Counted from the first letter of the stretch, positions 53,431 through 62,641 are shown. The stretch: DNA of 64,000 nt from Micrococcus sp. 2A (GCF_039519235.1 NZ_CP154351.1:2480001-2544000), one strand, 5' to 3'. Notes: generated by a model from the sequence alone, not told the origin. Made by a program: numbers and translations.

Positions 53431-53474
53431 GGCGGGGGTGCGGGCGCGTCGGCGGTGAGGCGGGGGGCGCAGGC
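53402..53474 (+). repeat. 28-bp tandem repeat, about 2.6 copies
   Basis: Units beginning GCGGGGGTGCGGGCGCGTCG follow one another (one A/G difference), with a degenerate third copy. The array straddles the DUF2809 stop codon. Confidence 0.8.
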
Positions 53475-53555
53475 GCCTCGCCTGTGCACCCGAGGGTCGA
53501 CGCGAGGCCGGGGTGAGACGACCCGGGCCGTTCCCCGGGGGGAGGGTGCTCCCTC

Positions 53556-53598
53556 GAGAATTGCCATGGGCTATCCGATCTAGCCCATGGCATTTCTC
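53556..53598. repeat. Hairpin element A (CCATGG type), 18-bp arms
   Basis: Arms at 53556-53573 and 53581-53598 pair with 17 of 18 matches around a 7-nt loop. The right arm contains TAGCCCATGGCATTT, also present in the element at 60203-60217. It lies at the 3' end of the EEP-phosphatase gene (stop 53597) and may end that transcript. Confidence 0.8.
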
Positions 53599-54688
53599 AA
53601 CCGACTCCCCCACCCCGGCCCACAGGGTCGCCCACCAGGCGGAGCGTCGCCGCGTAGGCGAGGTGGTCGGACGCACCGACCCGCAGCGTCGCGCAGTCGA
53701 CCACCTCGACGTCGGGGGTGACGAGCACGTGGTCGATCGGGGTGCGGAGCCAGGCGGGCCGCTCGGCCGGCCACGTCCCCTCCGGGCTCCCGGGGCACTG
53801 CGCCGCCGTGTCCACCAGTCGCGTCCGGGCCGCCAGCGGCCCGTGCCGGAGAGTGGCGTTGAGGTCGCCGGCGAGGATCAGTGGCCCGCCGTCCGCCACG
53901 GCATCGGCGTCTGCGACGGCCAGCCTCTCCAGGTCGGCGCGCCACGCATCCATCAACCGGGGCACGGGCGGGGCGGTGTGCACCCCGAGGATCGCGGGGA
54001 GGACGCCGTGGGGGCCGGGGTCCTCAGACGCCGGGCTGGCAGGGTCGAGGCGGACCGCGCCGAACGTCGTCGGGACCGGGCCCCCCGGGGCGACCGCCCC
54101 GAGGCGTGCGTGGACGGCGATCGTCGTCGGCGCGACCCCTGCGGGCCGGCCGGCACTGAATCCGGCCTCGGTCGCCGAGTGGACACCCCCGGCGAAGCCC
54201 GTCCCTGCCACGGCCCGGCGGACGCGGGCCGGTGAGGCCTCCGGCAGCACGAGGACGTCCGGGTCGAGGTGGGTCACGAGTCGGTCGACGTCCGCCGCGG
54301 TCAGGGTGTCGAGGCTGTTGAACACGGTGACCCGCAGCATCGGACCCGTGTTCCCGACGGCGCCGGCCGGGCCCACGGACCAGGGCGGCCCCACCGGGAA
54401 CGCGGTCAGCAGGACGCCCAGCAGCATCAGCGTCACGGCCGGTCCGGCGACGACGGCGCTGACCCGCGGGCTCACGCGCCGCGCCCGGGCCGCGGAGAGG
54501 AGGAGCGCCGCCAAGCCCAGGACGACGGCGGACGCGCCGAACACCCCCGGGAACGCGAGCGCCTGTGCCACGGGGATCCGCGTGCCCAGCCACTGCCCCG
54601 GCGCGCTGCCCGGGGCGAGGACGACGACGCTGGCCGCGAGGAGGACGGCCCAGAGGGTGGCGACGGCGATCCGGCCCAGGAGCGTCAT
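53597..54688 (-). CDS. Membrane-anchored endonuclease/exonuclease/phosphatase-family protein
   Basis: A 363-aa protein with three N-terminal helices (about 5-110) and an EEP domain outside the membrane. Motifs: VTVFNSLD, DVLVLPEAS, LILAGDLNAT (metal/catalytic DxN) and RTPIDHVLVTPD with SDHLAY at the end. This resembles actinobacterial phosphodiesterase-like proteins with a VanX/YafD-type layout. The substrate may be nucleic acid or phosphoinositide. The stop lies within hairpin element A. Confidence 0.85.
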   Translation of the reverse strand: MTLLGRIAVATLWAVLLAASVVVLAPGSAPGQWLGTRIPVAQALAFPGVFGASAVVLGLAALLLSAARARRVSPRVSAVVAGPAVTLMLLGVLLTAFPVGPPWSVGPAGAVGNTGPMLRVTVFNSLDTLTAADVDRLVTHLDPDVLVLPEASPARVRRAVAGTGFAGGVHSATEAGFSAGRPAGVAPTTIAVHARLGAVAPGGPVPTTFGAVRLDPASPASEDPGPHGVLPAILGVHTAPPVPRLMDAWRADLERLAVADADAVADGGPLILAGDLNATLRHGPLAARTRLVDTAAQCPGSPEGTWPAERPAWLRTPIDHVLVTPDVEVVDCATLRVGASDHLAYAATLRLVGDPVGRGGGVG

Positions 54689-54772
54689 GGGTCAGATCAA
54701 GCCGAGCCCGGTCAGCTTCGCGGCGGTGGTGTCCATGGGCCCAGGGTAGGCCGCGCCCCGCCGACCGCCCCG

Positions 54773-55828
<1,056 letters not shown>

Positions 55829-55955
55829 GGAGACAGAGTGAATCGCCGTTCACCGAGCGGGCGATCCCCATCCACGATGTGAGACGTTGTTTCGCATGGT
55901 GGTCATGTGTCGGCGTCATGGACGGGGGGCATGACCCTGCGCCTTCCCGGGGGCG

Positions 55956-55961
55956 TACCCT
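55956..55961 (+). promoter_or_regulatory. -10 element of the trp leader transcript
   Basis: TACCCT ends 7 nt before the ATG of the leader peptide, so transcription should start at or next to that ATG. Confidence 0.6.
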
Positions 55962-55968
55962 CACTGTC

Positions 55969-56001
55969 ATGCAGACGCGCGCGCAGTGGTGGACCGCCTG
56001 A
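55969..56001 (+). CDS. trpL: trp leader peptide
   Basis: A ten-residue peptide MQTRAQWWTA with two adjacent Trp codons (55987-55992), 101 bp before trpB. It has no Shine-Dalgarno and appears leaderless. Ribosome pausing at the Trp codons when charged tRNA-Trp is scarce would cover the segment 55994-55998 and change folding downstream. Confidence 0.8.
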   Translation: MQTRAQWWTA

Positions 56002-56057
56002 GGGCGGCCCCTGTCACGCGCACCTGACACACGAGCCGCCCGCCTGCCGGGCGGCTC
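55994..56057 (+). promoter_or_regulatory. Tryptophan attenuator
   Basis: Segment 1 CCGCC (55994-55998, ending in the leader stop region) pairs with GGCGG (56003-56007). Segment 2 GGGCGG (56002-56007) can instead pair with CCGCCC (56036-56041), the 5' half of the terminator. The terminator stem GAGCCGCCCG (56033-56042) / CGGGCGGCTC (56048-56057) is perfect with a 5-nt loop, followed by TTCGC. These mutually exclusive pairings are those of a classical transcription attenuator. Confidence 0.78.
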
Positions 56058-56102
56058 TTCGCATGAGCGGCTCCGGCGGGCACCACCCACCAGGAGGACC
56101 CC

Positions 56103-57449
56103 ATGACGCACCGCAATCCCGAGGACAACGCCCTGAGAACCGCCGCGGACATCGCCGGCGCCGACACCACCGCCGGTGTGCCGGACGCCGCCGAGCCCCG
56201 CACCCTCGCCGAGGCCACGGACCTCGTGCACACCCCGGACCTCGCGCCCTCCGAGGACGGCATGTTCGGCACCTACGGCGGCGCGATCCTGCCGCCCCCG
56301 CTGGCCGGCCCCATGCGCGAGGTCGCCGAGGCCTACGCGGAGGCACGCCATGACCCCGCGTTCTACGCCGAGTACGCCCGCCTGCTGCGCGACGTCGTCG
56401 GGCGCCCCTCCCCGCTGACCCCGCTCGAGCGCCTCTCCGACGAGCTCGGCGGAGCGCGGATCGTCCTCAAGCGCGAGGATCTGAACCACACCGGCGCGCA
56501 CAAGATCAACCACACCCTCGGCGAGGTCCTGCTGGCCAAGCGCATGGGCAAGCACAGCGTCATCGCAGAGACCGGCGCGGGCCAGCACGGCGTGGCCCTG
56601 GCGACGGCGGCCGCGCTCGTCGGCCTGGACTGCGAGATCCACATGGGCGCGATCGACGTGGCCAAGCAGCACCCGAACGTGGTGCGCATGCGCCTGCTCG
56701 GCGCCAAGGTCGTCTCCGTGGAGAAGGAGGGCCGCTCCCTCAAGGAGGCCGTGGACTCCGCGTTCGACGTCTACGCGCAGAACCCGGACAGGTACCTCTT
56801 CGCGATCGGCTCCGTGGTGGGCCCGCACCCCTTCCCCACGATGATCCGTGACTTCCAGGCCGTCGTCGGGCGTGAGGCCCGCGCGCAGTTCCAGGCGCGC
56901 TTCGGTGCGCTGCCGGACGCCGTCGTCGCGTGCGTGGGCGGCGGGTCCAACGCGATGGGCGCGTTCACCGCGTTCCTCGACGACGCCGACGTGCGGCTGG
57001 TGGGCGTGGAGCCCGGAGGCCGCTCCGGGGCCAAGGGCGAGCACGCGATGACGATGGGCAGGGGCGTGGACGGCATCATCCACGGCATGGCCACGAAGGT
57101 GCTCCAGGACGAGGCCGGCGTGCCGGACCCCGTGCACTCGATCGCCTCGGGGCTGGACTACCCGGGCGTGGGCCCGCAGCACGCCCGCTTCGCGCAGCTC
57201 GGCCGCGTGGAGTACGTGGCGGAGGACGACGCCGCGGTGCTGGACGCGTTCCAGCGGCTCGCGAGGCTCGAGGGCATCATCCCGGCGCTCGAGTCCTCCC
57301 ACGCGGTGGCGCGGGCGATCCGCATGGCCGCGGAGATGGGCACCGACCAGCGCATCCTGGTGAACCTCTCCGGCCGCGGGGACAAGGACGTCGACTACGT
57401 CGCCGAGAAGCTGGGCATCACGGGCGAGGCGGACGAGACGGTGCGCTGA
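56103..57449 (+). CDS. trpB: Tryptophan synthase beta chain
   Basis: A 448-aa PLP enzyme condensing indole with serine. PLP lysine K134 is in [12 protein letters not shown], catalytic E156 in AETGAGQHG, and GGGSNAMG binds the phosphate. The N-terminus is about 50 residues longer than the usual 397-aa TrpB1. AGGAGGACCCC precedes the ATG. No trpA, trpC or other trp gene is adjacent; downstream is a hydrolase fragment. The attenuator upstream makes tryptophan starvation the expected signal. It may be a second trpB or the only one, which the window cannot decide. Confidence 0.92.
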   Translation: MTHRNPEDNALRTAADIAGADTTAGVPDAAEPRTLAEATDLVHTPDLAPSEDGMFGTYGGAILPPPLAGPMREVAEAYAEARHDPAFYAEYARLLRDVVGRPSPLTPLERLSDELGGARIVLKREDLNHTGAHKINHTLGEVLLAKRMGKHSVIAETGAGQHGVALATAAALVGLDCEIHMGAIDVAKQHPNVVRMRLLGAKVVSVEKEGRSLKEAVDSAFDVYAQNPDRYLFAIGSVVGPHPFPTMIRDFQAVVGREARAQFQARFGALPDAVVACVGGGSNAMGAFTAFLDDADVRLVGVEPGGRSGAKGEHAMTMGRGVDGIIHGMATKVLQDEAGVPDPVHSIASGLDYPGVGPQHARFAQLGRVEYVAEDDAAVLDAFQRLARLEGIIPALESSHAVARAIRMAAEMGTDQRILVNLSGRGDKDVDYVAEKLGITGEADETVR

Positions 57450-57640
57450 GCCGACCGTCGTGCCCGCCGCGCCCAGGAAGCTCGGAGACGGCGGCGAGCG
57501 CCGTGGGGGCGCCGGCGTCCGGCAGGGAGATCCTCTCGAGCCCCGGCACCTGGCCCGCAAGCCAGTCGAACCGGTGCGCGTGGACGTCCGAGTCGAAGCC
57601 GTGCACCAGGACGACGCGGTCGAAGACGCCGCCGCGCGGG
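57450..57640 (-). pseudogene. Fragment of an RBBP9/YdeN-like serine hydrolase
   Basis: On the minus strand the text RVVLVHGFDSDVHAHRFDWL, then AGQVPGLERISLPDAGAPT, matches the N-terminal part of small alpha/beta hydrolases of the RBBP9 group. The frame then degenerates next to the trpB stop, without the nucleophile region (GHSxG). The rest of 57641-57773 shows nothing coding. Confidence 0.5.
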
Positions 57641-57773
57641 AGGACGAAGGGGAGGAGACGTCGGAGCCCATGCGCCGGACGCTGGGGCAGCTCCCGCAGG
57701 CCAGGTCACCCGGGGTCATCCGGCACGCCGCGGGGCCTGTCGCCGCACGGGTGTCCTGTGGTCCGATGGCCCC

Positions 57774-58142
57774 ATGAGCCTCCGCCTCTCGCACACCACC
57801 TGGGACGCCCTGGACCCCTATGCGATCGCCGAGTTCTGGCGCGAGCTGATGGGCTGGGAGATCACCGAGCCCGATGCCTACGAACCGGGATCGGACGAGT
57901 GCTACCTCGTCACGCCGCACGGGTACACGGTCCTCTTCTACCGCGTCCCGGACGCCAAGACGGTCAAGAACCGCGCCCACATGGACCTCGCCGTCGAGGG
58001 CGGCTCCACCCGCGACGCCGAGGTCGAGCGCGCCCGGGGCATGGGCGCCGCTATGGTCGACGACCGTCGCGCCGACCTCGGATGGGCCGTCATGGCCGAC
58101 CCGGAGGGCAACGAGTTCTGCATCCTCGACATCGGCGACTGA
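57774..58142 (+). CDS. VOC-family protein
   Basis: A 122-aa single-domain glyoxalase/bleomycin-resistance-fold protein. It starts MSLRLSHTTWDALDPYAIAE, and it contains KNRAHMDLAVEGGS with a metal-like His and AVMADPEGNEFCIL at the end. No Shine-Dalgarno is seen; TCCGAT lies 6 nt before the ATG. Substrate unknown. It converges with the SDR gene across a perfect 26-bp hairpin. Confidence 0.83.
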   Translation: MSLRLSHTTWDALDPYAIAEFWRELMGWEITEPDAYEPGSDECYLVTPHGYTVLFYRVPDAKTVKNRAHMDLAVEGGSTRDAEVERARGMGAAMVDDRRADLGWAVMADPEGNEFCILDIGD

Positions 58143-58170
58143 CCGTCCGTACCGACGGCCCGAACGTGAA

Positions 58171-58227
58171 CGAGTCGTCACGTTCTGTTGGTATCCCGCG
58201 CGGATACCAACAGAACGTGACGACTCG
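58171..58227. terminator. Perfect 26-bp inverted repeat between converging genes
   Basis: Arms 58171-58196 and 58202-58227 are exact complements around a CGCGC loop (the stem begins CGAGTCGTCACGTTCTGTTG). It lies 28 bp after the VOC stop and 23 bp before the SDR stop. It can end both transcripts, but the stem is far longer than needed. Confidence 0.8.
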
Positions 58228-58250
58228 ATCCGTGGGGGTGGTTCAGCCGA

Positions 58251-59171
58251 TCACGGCGTGGGCATGCCGCCGGTGACCGCGATGGTCGCGCCCACCACGT
58301 AGGAGGACTCGGGCGAGGCCAGGAACACGTAGGCCGGGGCGAGCTCGGTCGGCTGGCCGGCGCGGCCCAGCGGCGTGGACTGGCCGAACTCCGGCAGGTC
58401 CTCGGGCTGCTGGCCGCCCGAGGGCTGCAGCGGCGTCCAGATGGGGCCGGGCGCCACGGCGTTCACGCGGATGCCCTTCGGGGCGAGCTGCTGGGCGAGG
58501 CCCTTGGTGAAGGTGTTGATCGCGGCCTTCGTGGCCGCGTAGTCCACGAGCTTCTCCGGCGGCATGTAGGAGACCACGGAGGTCGTGTTGATGATCGTGG
58601 CGCCCGGCTTCAGGTGCGGCAGGGCGGCCTTGACCAGGCGGAACTGCGCCAGGATGTTGACGTCGAAGGTGGCCTCGAGCTGCTCGTCGGTGATGTCCTC
58701 GATCGACTCCTGGGCCACCTGCTTGCCGCCGTTGTTGACCAGGATGTCGAGGCCGTCGAGCTCCTCCACGGCCTTCGCCACGAGGTCCTTCGCGAACTGC
58801 TTGTCGCGCAGATCGCCCGGGATCGTCACGGCCTTGCGCCCGGCGGCCTCGATGACCTCCTTGACGTGCTGCGCGTCCTTCTCCTCCTCGGGGAGGTAGG
58901 AGATGACGACGTCGGCGCCCTCACGCGCGAAGGCGATCGCGGTGGCCGCGCCGATCCCGGAGTCGCCGCCCGTGATGAGCGCCTTGCGGCCCGTCAGGCG
59001 GCCGGTGCCGCGGTAGGACTCCTCGCCGAGGTCGGCCTTGGGCGTCATCTCGGCGTCCAGGCCGGTGCCGGGCAGGGACTGCTCGGGCGGGGTGATGGCC
59101 GGGTAGCGCTTGACCGGATCCTGCAGGGTCAGCTGGTCGGTGGTGATGGTGTTCGCGTCGTCGTTCGCCAC
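58251..59171 (-). CDS. SDR-family oxidoreductase (YhdF/GSP39-like)
   Basis: A 306-aa short-chain dehydrogenase of the stress-protein type with an N-terminal extension (PGTGLDAEMTPKADLGEESY). It has the cofactor motif ALITGGDSGIGAATAIAFAR, NNGGK, and the catalytic Ser/Tyr/Lys in TTSVVSYMPPEKLVDYAATKAA. It ends SYVVGATIAVTGGMPTP. The GTG start at 59171 has AAGGAG 6 nt upstream. Such enzymes are often induced by general stress; the substrate is not known. Confidence 0.88.
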   Translation of the reverse strand: MANDDANTITTDQLTLQDPVKRYPAITPPEQSLPGTGLDAEMTPKADLGEESYRGTGRLTGRKALITGGDSGIGAATAIAFAREGADVVISYLPEEEKDAQHVKEVIEAAGRKAVTIPGDLRDKQFAKDLVAKAVEELDGLDILVNNGGKQVAQESIEDITDEQLEATFDVNILAQFRLVKAALPHLKPGATIINTTSVVSYMPPEKLVDYAATKAAINTFTKGLAQQLAPKGIRVNAVAPGPIWTPLQPSGGQQPEDLPEFGQSTPLGRAGQPTELAPAYVFLASPESSYVVGATIAVTGGMPTP

Positions 59172-59491
59172 GATCTGCTCCTTCGTCTCGGGGGACGCGC
59201 AGTCCGCACGCCTCGTCCTCCCGACCCTACGGACGGGCGCGGGGGCTGGGCCACGCCTGCGATCCTGGGAGCACCCTGCGAGGCCGCGACGCCCGCCGCC
59301 GTCAGGGCCGTGATCGCCAGGAGCAGGACGGTGGTGCTCGCCGCCCCCTCGGCCCGCAGGTCCACGGCGAACTGCCCCACGGTCTCCAGCAGCCACGTGC
59401 CGCCGAGGGCCCAGTACAGGCTGGGGGCGGCGTGGAGGAGGCCGGCCACCATCGCGAGCGTGAAGAAGCCCCTCCCCCGGGTCCGCCGCAC
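59129..59491 (-). CDS. DUF3995-like membrane protein, probably truncated
   Basis: The frame starts with GTG 15 bp after the preceding gene. Residues 8-75 show AGLLHAAPSLYWALGGTWLL and a second helix, typical of DUF3995. The remaining 45 residues are Arg/Pro/Ser-rich and overlap the SDR start by 43 bp. The missing C-terminal helices suggest a frameshift or deletion. Confidence 0.5.
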   Translation of the reverse strand: MRRTRGRGFFTLAMVAGLLHAAPSLYWALGGTWLLETVGQFAVDLRAEGAASTTVLLLAITALTAAGVAASQGAPRIAGVAQPPRPSVGSGGRGVRTARPPRRRSRSWRTTTRTPSPPTS

Positions 59492-59505
59492 GGCGCTCCC
59501 CGCCG

Positions 59506-60027
59506 TCAGCGGTCCCGCAGCGCCGGCGTGCCGTGGACCGGCACCGCCAGCCCGGTCACGAGAGTGGCGGGGTCGACGCCAGGGCCCGGCTCCGTGTCAT
59601 AGGCCTCCCAGAAGACGTCACCGGGCTCGCCGCCGAGCTCCTGCACCTGCGTGATGAACGCGGGCCACGCCTGCGGCAGGCCCTCGTACGGGCCGGTGTG
59701 CTTGGCGGTGGCCAGGCGGCAGGCCGGTAGCGACGACGGCTCCACGCGCACCCCATCCATCTCCACGGGACCGGCCAGCGGCGCGGCCAGGGGGAAGCCG
59801 ACCTCGAGGTCCACGGTGTCCCCGAGCCCATGGCGGACGTCGCCGTCGTACCTGGAGAAGGCTGGTCCCACAGGCGTGACCTCGCCCCGCGCGATGGCCC
59901 CGCCGAGGGCGGTGAAGGCGGAGTCCATGAACGTGTGCATGTCGGCGGTGGGCTGGTCCACGCCGCGCACCACGGCGGTGGGGAAGCCGGGGAAGTCGAT
60001 GGCCTGGACGTCGGAGAGGGTGCTCAT
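59506..60027 (-). CDS. GyrI-like effector-binding domain protein
   Basis: A 173-aa stand-alone AraC-effector-binding (SOUL/GyrI-like) domain. It has FPTAVVRGVDQPTADMHTFM, VGPAFSRYDGD, and CRLATAKHTGPYEGLPQAW with the conserved HxGPY. CAGACT lies 6 nt before the ATG. The frame continues upstream through the GGGA and CCGAG tracts to an ATG in the hairpin element (60189), so a variable N-terminal extension is formally possible. It probably binds a small hydrophobic ligand. Confidence 0.82.
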   Translation of the reverse strand: MSTLSDVQAIDFPGFPTAVVRGVDQPTADMHTFMDSAFTALGGAIARGEVTPVGPAFSRYDGDVRHGLGDTVDLEVGFPLAAPLAGPVEMDGVRVEPSSLPACRLATAKHTGPYEGLPQAWPAFITQVQELGGEPGDVFWEAYDTEPGPGVDPATLVTGLAVPVHGTPALRDR

Positions 60028-60105
60028 GGGCTCAGTCTGCCCCGGGACGGACGATCCGGCACGTGTCGAGCCATGCTGGGCCGGGCGGAGCAGAGCCATG
60101 CCGGG

Positions 60106-60168
60106 CCGAGCCGAGCCGAGCCGAGCCGAGGGAGGGAGGGAGGGAGGGAGGGAGGGAGGGAGGGAGGG
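60106..60168 (+). repeat. Tandem repeats (CCGAG)x5 and (GGAG)x9
   Basis: Five copies of CCGAG (60106-60130) run directly into nine copies of a GGAG tetranucleotide plus a partial (60131-60168). They lie in the 5' region of the effector-binding gene. The 60028-60384 spacer holds only these tracts, a hairpin and a heptamer repeat; no gene was seen in it. Confidence 0.95.
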
Positions 60169-60180
60169 TACGCGATCCAG

Positions 60181-60217
60181 AAATGCCATGGGTCAACTGG
60201 CTTAGCCCATGGCATTT
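60181..60217. repeat. Hairpin element B (CCATGG type)
   Basis: AAATGCCATGGG (60181-60192) pairs perfectly with CCCATGGCATTT (60206-60217) across 13 nt. Its right side shares TAGCCCATGGCATTT with element A at 53581. Confidence 0.8.
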
Positions 60218-60310
60218 ACGGACCGACACCTCCCCGCGCCGCCCACAGCTTGCCGTCACCGGCCACCCCGCCCCCGGCTCACGGTTGGCTGCCCACGGAT
60301 CACAGCTCAG

Positions 60311-60335
60311 GGCTCACGGCTCACGGCTCACGGCT
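60311..60335 (+). repeat. Heptanucleotide tandem repeat (GGCTCAC)x3
   Basis: Three copies of GGCTCAC and a partial fourth lie 50 bp before the CGNR gene, with looser variants (GGATCACAGCTCAG) just upstream. Confidence 0.85.
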
Positions 60336-60384
60336 CCGCACGATCCTGTGGACAACGTCGCCTCCGCGCCTCGCGCAGGGTTCC

Positions 60385-61065
60385 ATGGATCGCATGCGTC
60401 TCTCGCCCGTCGCGCGCACCGGTGCCTTCCTCGCGGCCGAACTCGCGACGATCGAGCGCCACGGCAGCGGCGGCGCCGCGTACGCCGAGGCGTTGATGCG
60501 GCACGGTCTCCTCCCGGGCGCCCTCGACCCCGACGACGCCCTGACGTTCCCGCAGACCGTGCAGCTCGCCGGCTGGGCCCGGGCCCTGCGTCCGGTCTTC
60601 GGCACCACGAGCGCAACCGCCGCGCCGGACCGCGGCGCCGCCGTCGACGCCCTGCTCGAGCGCGCGGGGGTGCGACTACGCCTCGCATCCGGCCCCGACC
60701 CGCGGTGGCGATTCACGGTCGAGGGCGATGCGCCCCTGGCTGCCGTGCAGGCGTGCACGGCGGGCGGGCTGGCCCTGTTCGTCCTCGAGGCGGGCGCGGA
60801 CCGGCTCGGCGAGTGCGCGTCACCGCGCTGCCACGAGCTGTTCGTGGACCTCACGCGCAACGGCAGCCGGCGGCACTGCACGCCCAGCTGCGGCAATCAC
60901 CAGGCGGTGCGCCGCCGCCGGGACCGGCTGGCGATCGAGGCCCTCTACAGCCCGCCATGCACGAACTCCCCGCCCACGGCCGTGGCCACCACCTCGAGGT
61001 CCGCGATCTCCTCGCTCGGCACCTCCCGCGGATCCTCGGAGAGCACCGCGAAGTCCGCAAGCTGA
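60385..61065 (+). CDS. CGNR zinc-finger (ABATE-type) regulator
   Basis: A 226-aa protein. The N-terminal about 145 residues resemble the ABATE ligand/stress-sensing domain. The CGNR finger follows with GECASPRCHELFVDLTRNGS and RRHCTPSCGNHQAVRRRR, cysteines as expected, though the name-giving R is H (CGNH). Family members normally end shortly after this finger. Here 45 more residues (Ser/Thr-rich) run antisense over the last 121 bp of the amidohydrolase gene. The original stop seems lost. It is probably a DNA-binding regulator. Confidence 0.8.
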   Translation: MDRMRLSPVARTGAFLAAELATIERHGSGGAAYAEALMRHGLLPGALDPDDALTFPQTVQLAGWARALRPVFGTTSATAAPDRGAAVDALLERAGVRLRLASGPDPRWRFTVEGDAPLAAVQACTAGGLALFVLEAGADRLGECASPRCHELFVDLTRNGSRRHCTPSCGNHQAVRRRRDRLAIEALYSPPCTNSPPTAVATTSRSAISSLGTSRGSSESTAKSAS

Positions 61066-62573
61066 CCGGCCACGAGCCGGCCCTTGCGGCCGCCCCAGCC
61101 GGTGGCCTCGGCCGAGCCCACCGTGTAGGCGTGCAGGGCCTGCTCCACCGTGATCCTGTCCTCCCGGCCGTACACGCGCCCGGTCTCGGTGCGCCGCAGC
61201 ACGAAGTCCTGGACCACGTTCAACGGCCGGCCCCCGGCCACGGGACGGTCCGAGCTGCCCGGCAGCACCAGGCCCGCGCGCAGCAGCCGCCCGGCCGGGT
61301 AGGACAGCGGCACCCGCGCGGCGCCGATCCGCTCCTCCACCGAGTCGCCGAACGCGCTGATGAAGTTCGGCTGCGTGGCCATCACCACGCCCAGCGCCGC
61401 CATCCGCTCGATCTGGTCGTCGCGCACCACTCCGCCGTGCTCCACGCGGTGGGGCATGGCCGGCCGGCCGAAGCGCTCCCGGGCCTCCTCGATCACGTCG
61501 AGGGAGAAGTCGAGTGCCGCGTCCCCGATCGCGTGCATGGCCAGGCTCCAGCCCGCCCCCGCCGCGGCCAGGGAGGCCCGCCGCATCTCGCCCGGGTCGC
61601 CCTGGAGGTAGCCGCTGCCGTGGGGTCCGTGGCAGTAGTCCTGCGTCATCGCGGCGGTCGCGCCCAGCATGGCGCCGTCGGTGAACACCTTCGTGGGGCC
61701 GATCTGCAGCCACTCGTCGCCGACGCCGGTGCGCACGCCGGCGTCGAGCGTCACCTGGGCGCCGTCGTCGGTGTGGCCCTCCACGGGGTGCAGGGCGTCC
61801 AGGGTGACCATCGTCTGGAAGCGCGTCTTGAGCAGGCCCTGCGCACGCGCCCGCTGGTAGGCGCCGAACTCGAGGGTGCTGTGGCCGATCCAGCCACCCG
61901 CGATCCCGGCGTCCGTCACGGAGGTGATCCCCTCGGCCGCGTACTCCGCGGACGCCCGCTGAAGGCACTCGCCGATGTGCTCGTGCGACTCCGGGTGCAG
62001 CAGCCGCTGCACGAGCGACATCGCGGTCTCCTCGAGGAGACCGGTGGGGCGGTCATGCTCGTCCACGTGGATGTGCCCGCCCTCGGGCTGCTGCATGACC
62101 TGCTCGGAGATCCCGGCCATGTACAGCACCGCACCGGACACCGTGAACGCGTGCCCGGTGTTGTGGCGGATCAGCACGGGGCGCCCGTTCGCGGCCGCAT
62201 CGAGGCCGTCGCGGTCCGGCTCGGGCCCGGTGAGGTGGCCCGGGTCGTAGCCCGTGCACGTGACCCACGCGCCGGGGATCAGCTCGTCGGCGCGGGCCCG
62301 CACGAGCCGGTAGACCTCCTCGGTGCTCGTCGCATGCTCGAGGTCCACGTCGAGCATGCTCTGCCCGAACCACACGCTGTGCGCGTGGGCGTCGTTGAAG
62401 CCGGCCACGACCGTCCGCCCCCGCGCGTCGAGCCGCTCCCGGGCGGTGAGCCCGTCGAGCTCCTCGTCCACCCCGACGACGAGCCCGCGCCACACGCCCA
62501 GGCGCCGGGCGTGCGGTCGGGCGGGGTCGCCGGTGCGGATGCGGGCGTTGTCCACGATGAGGTCGAGCTGCAT
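60945..62573 (-). CDS. Amidohydrolase family 3 (YtcJ-like)
   Basis: A 542-aa metal-dependent hydrolase. The metal-binding HxH is in AGFNDAHAHSVWFG, with further ligands in VFTDGAMLG, AMHAIGDAAL and HRVEHGG, and the closing ASP in GSSDRPV. The C-terminal beta-sandwich ends ADFAVLSEDPREVPSEEIAD. GGAGACCC precedes the ATG. Substrates of this group are N-acyl or amide compounds, mostly undefined. The 3' end is overlapped by the CGNR frame. Confidence 0.88.
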   Translation of the reverse strand: MQLDLIVDNARIRTGDPARPHARRLGVWRGLVVGVDEELDGLTARERLDARGRTVVAGFNDAHAHSVWFGQSMLDVDLEHATSTEEVYRLVRARADELIPGAWVTCTGYDPGHLTGPEPDRDGLDAAANGRPVLIRHNTGHAFTVSGAVLYMAGISEQVMQQPEGGHIHVDEHDRPTGLLEETAMSLVQRLLHPESHEHIGECLQRASAEYAAEGITSVTDAGIAGGWIGHSTLEFGAYQRARAQGLLKTRFQTMVTLDALHPVEGHTDDGAQVTLDAGVRTGVGDEWLQIGPTKVFTDGAMLGATAAMTQDYCHGPHGSGYLQGDPGEMRRASLAAAGAGWSLAMHAIGDAALDFSLDVIEEARERFGRPAMPHRVEHGGVVRDDQIERMAALGVVMATQPNFISAFGDSVEERIGAARVPLSYPAGRLLRAGLVLPGSSDRPVAGGRPLNVVQDFVLRRTETGRVYGREDRITVEQALHAYTVGSAEATGWGGRKGRLVAGQLADFAVLSEDPREVPSEEIADLEVVATAVGGEFVHGGL

Positions 62574-62587
62574 GGGTCCGGGTCTCC

Positions 62588-62641
62588 TGGGCGGTCGGCG
62601 GATCGGGCGGTGGGCGGATCGGGCGGCGGGCGGCGGGCGGA
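62588..62641 (+). repeat. GGCGGATCGGGCGG-type short repeats
   Basis: The spacer between the amidohydrolase start and the hydrolase stop consists of close variants of GGCGGATCGGGCGG repeated three times and GGGCGGC repeats. It is within a co-directional pair. Confidence 0.7.

Noticed and set aside
58171..58227. Ends of an insertion sequence
   Set aside because: The two arms are only 5 bp apart with no transposase between them and no target duplication seen, so a hairpin is the simpler reading.
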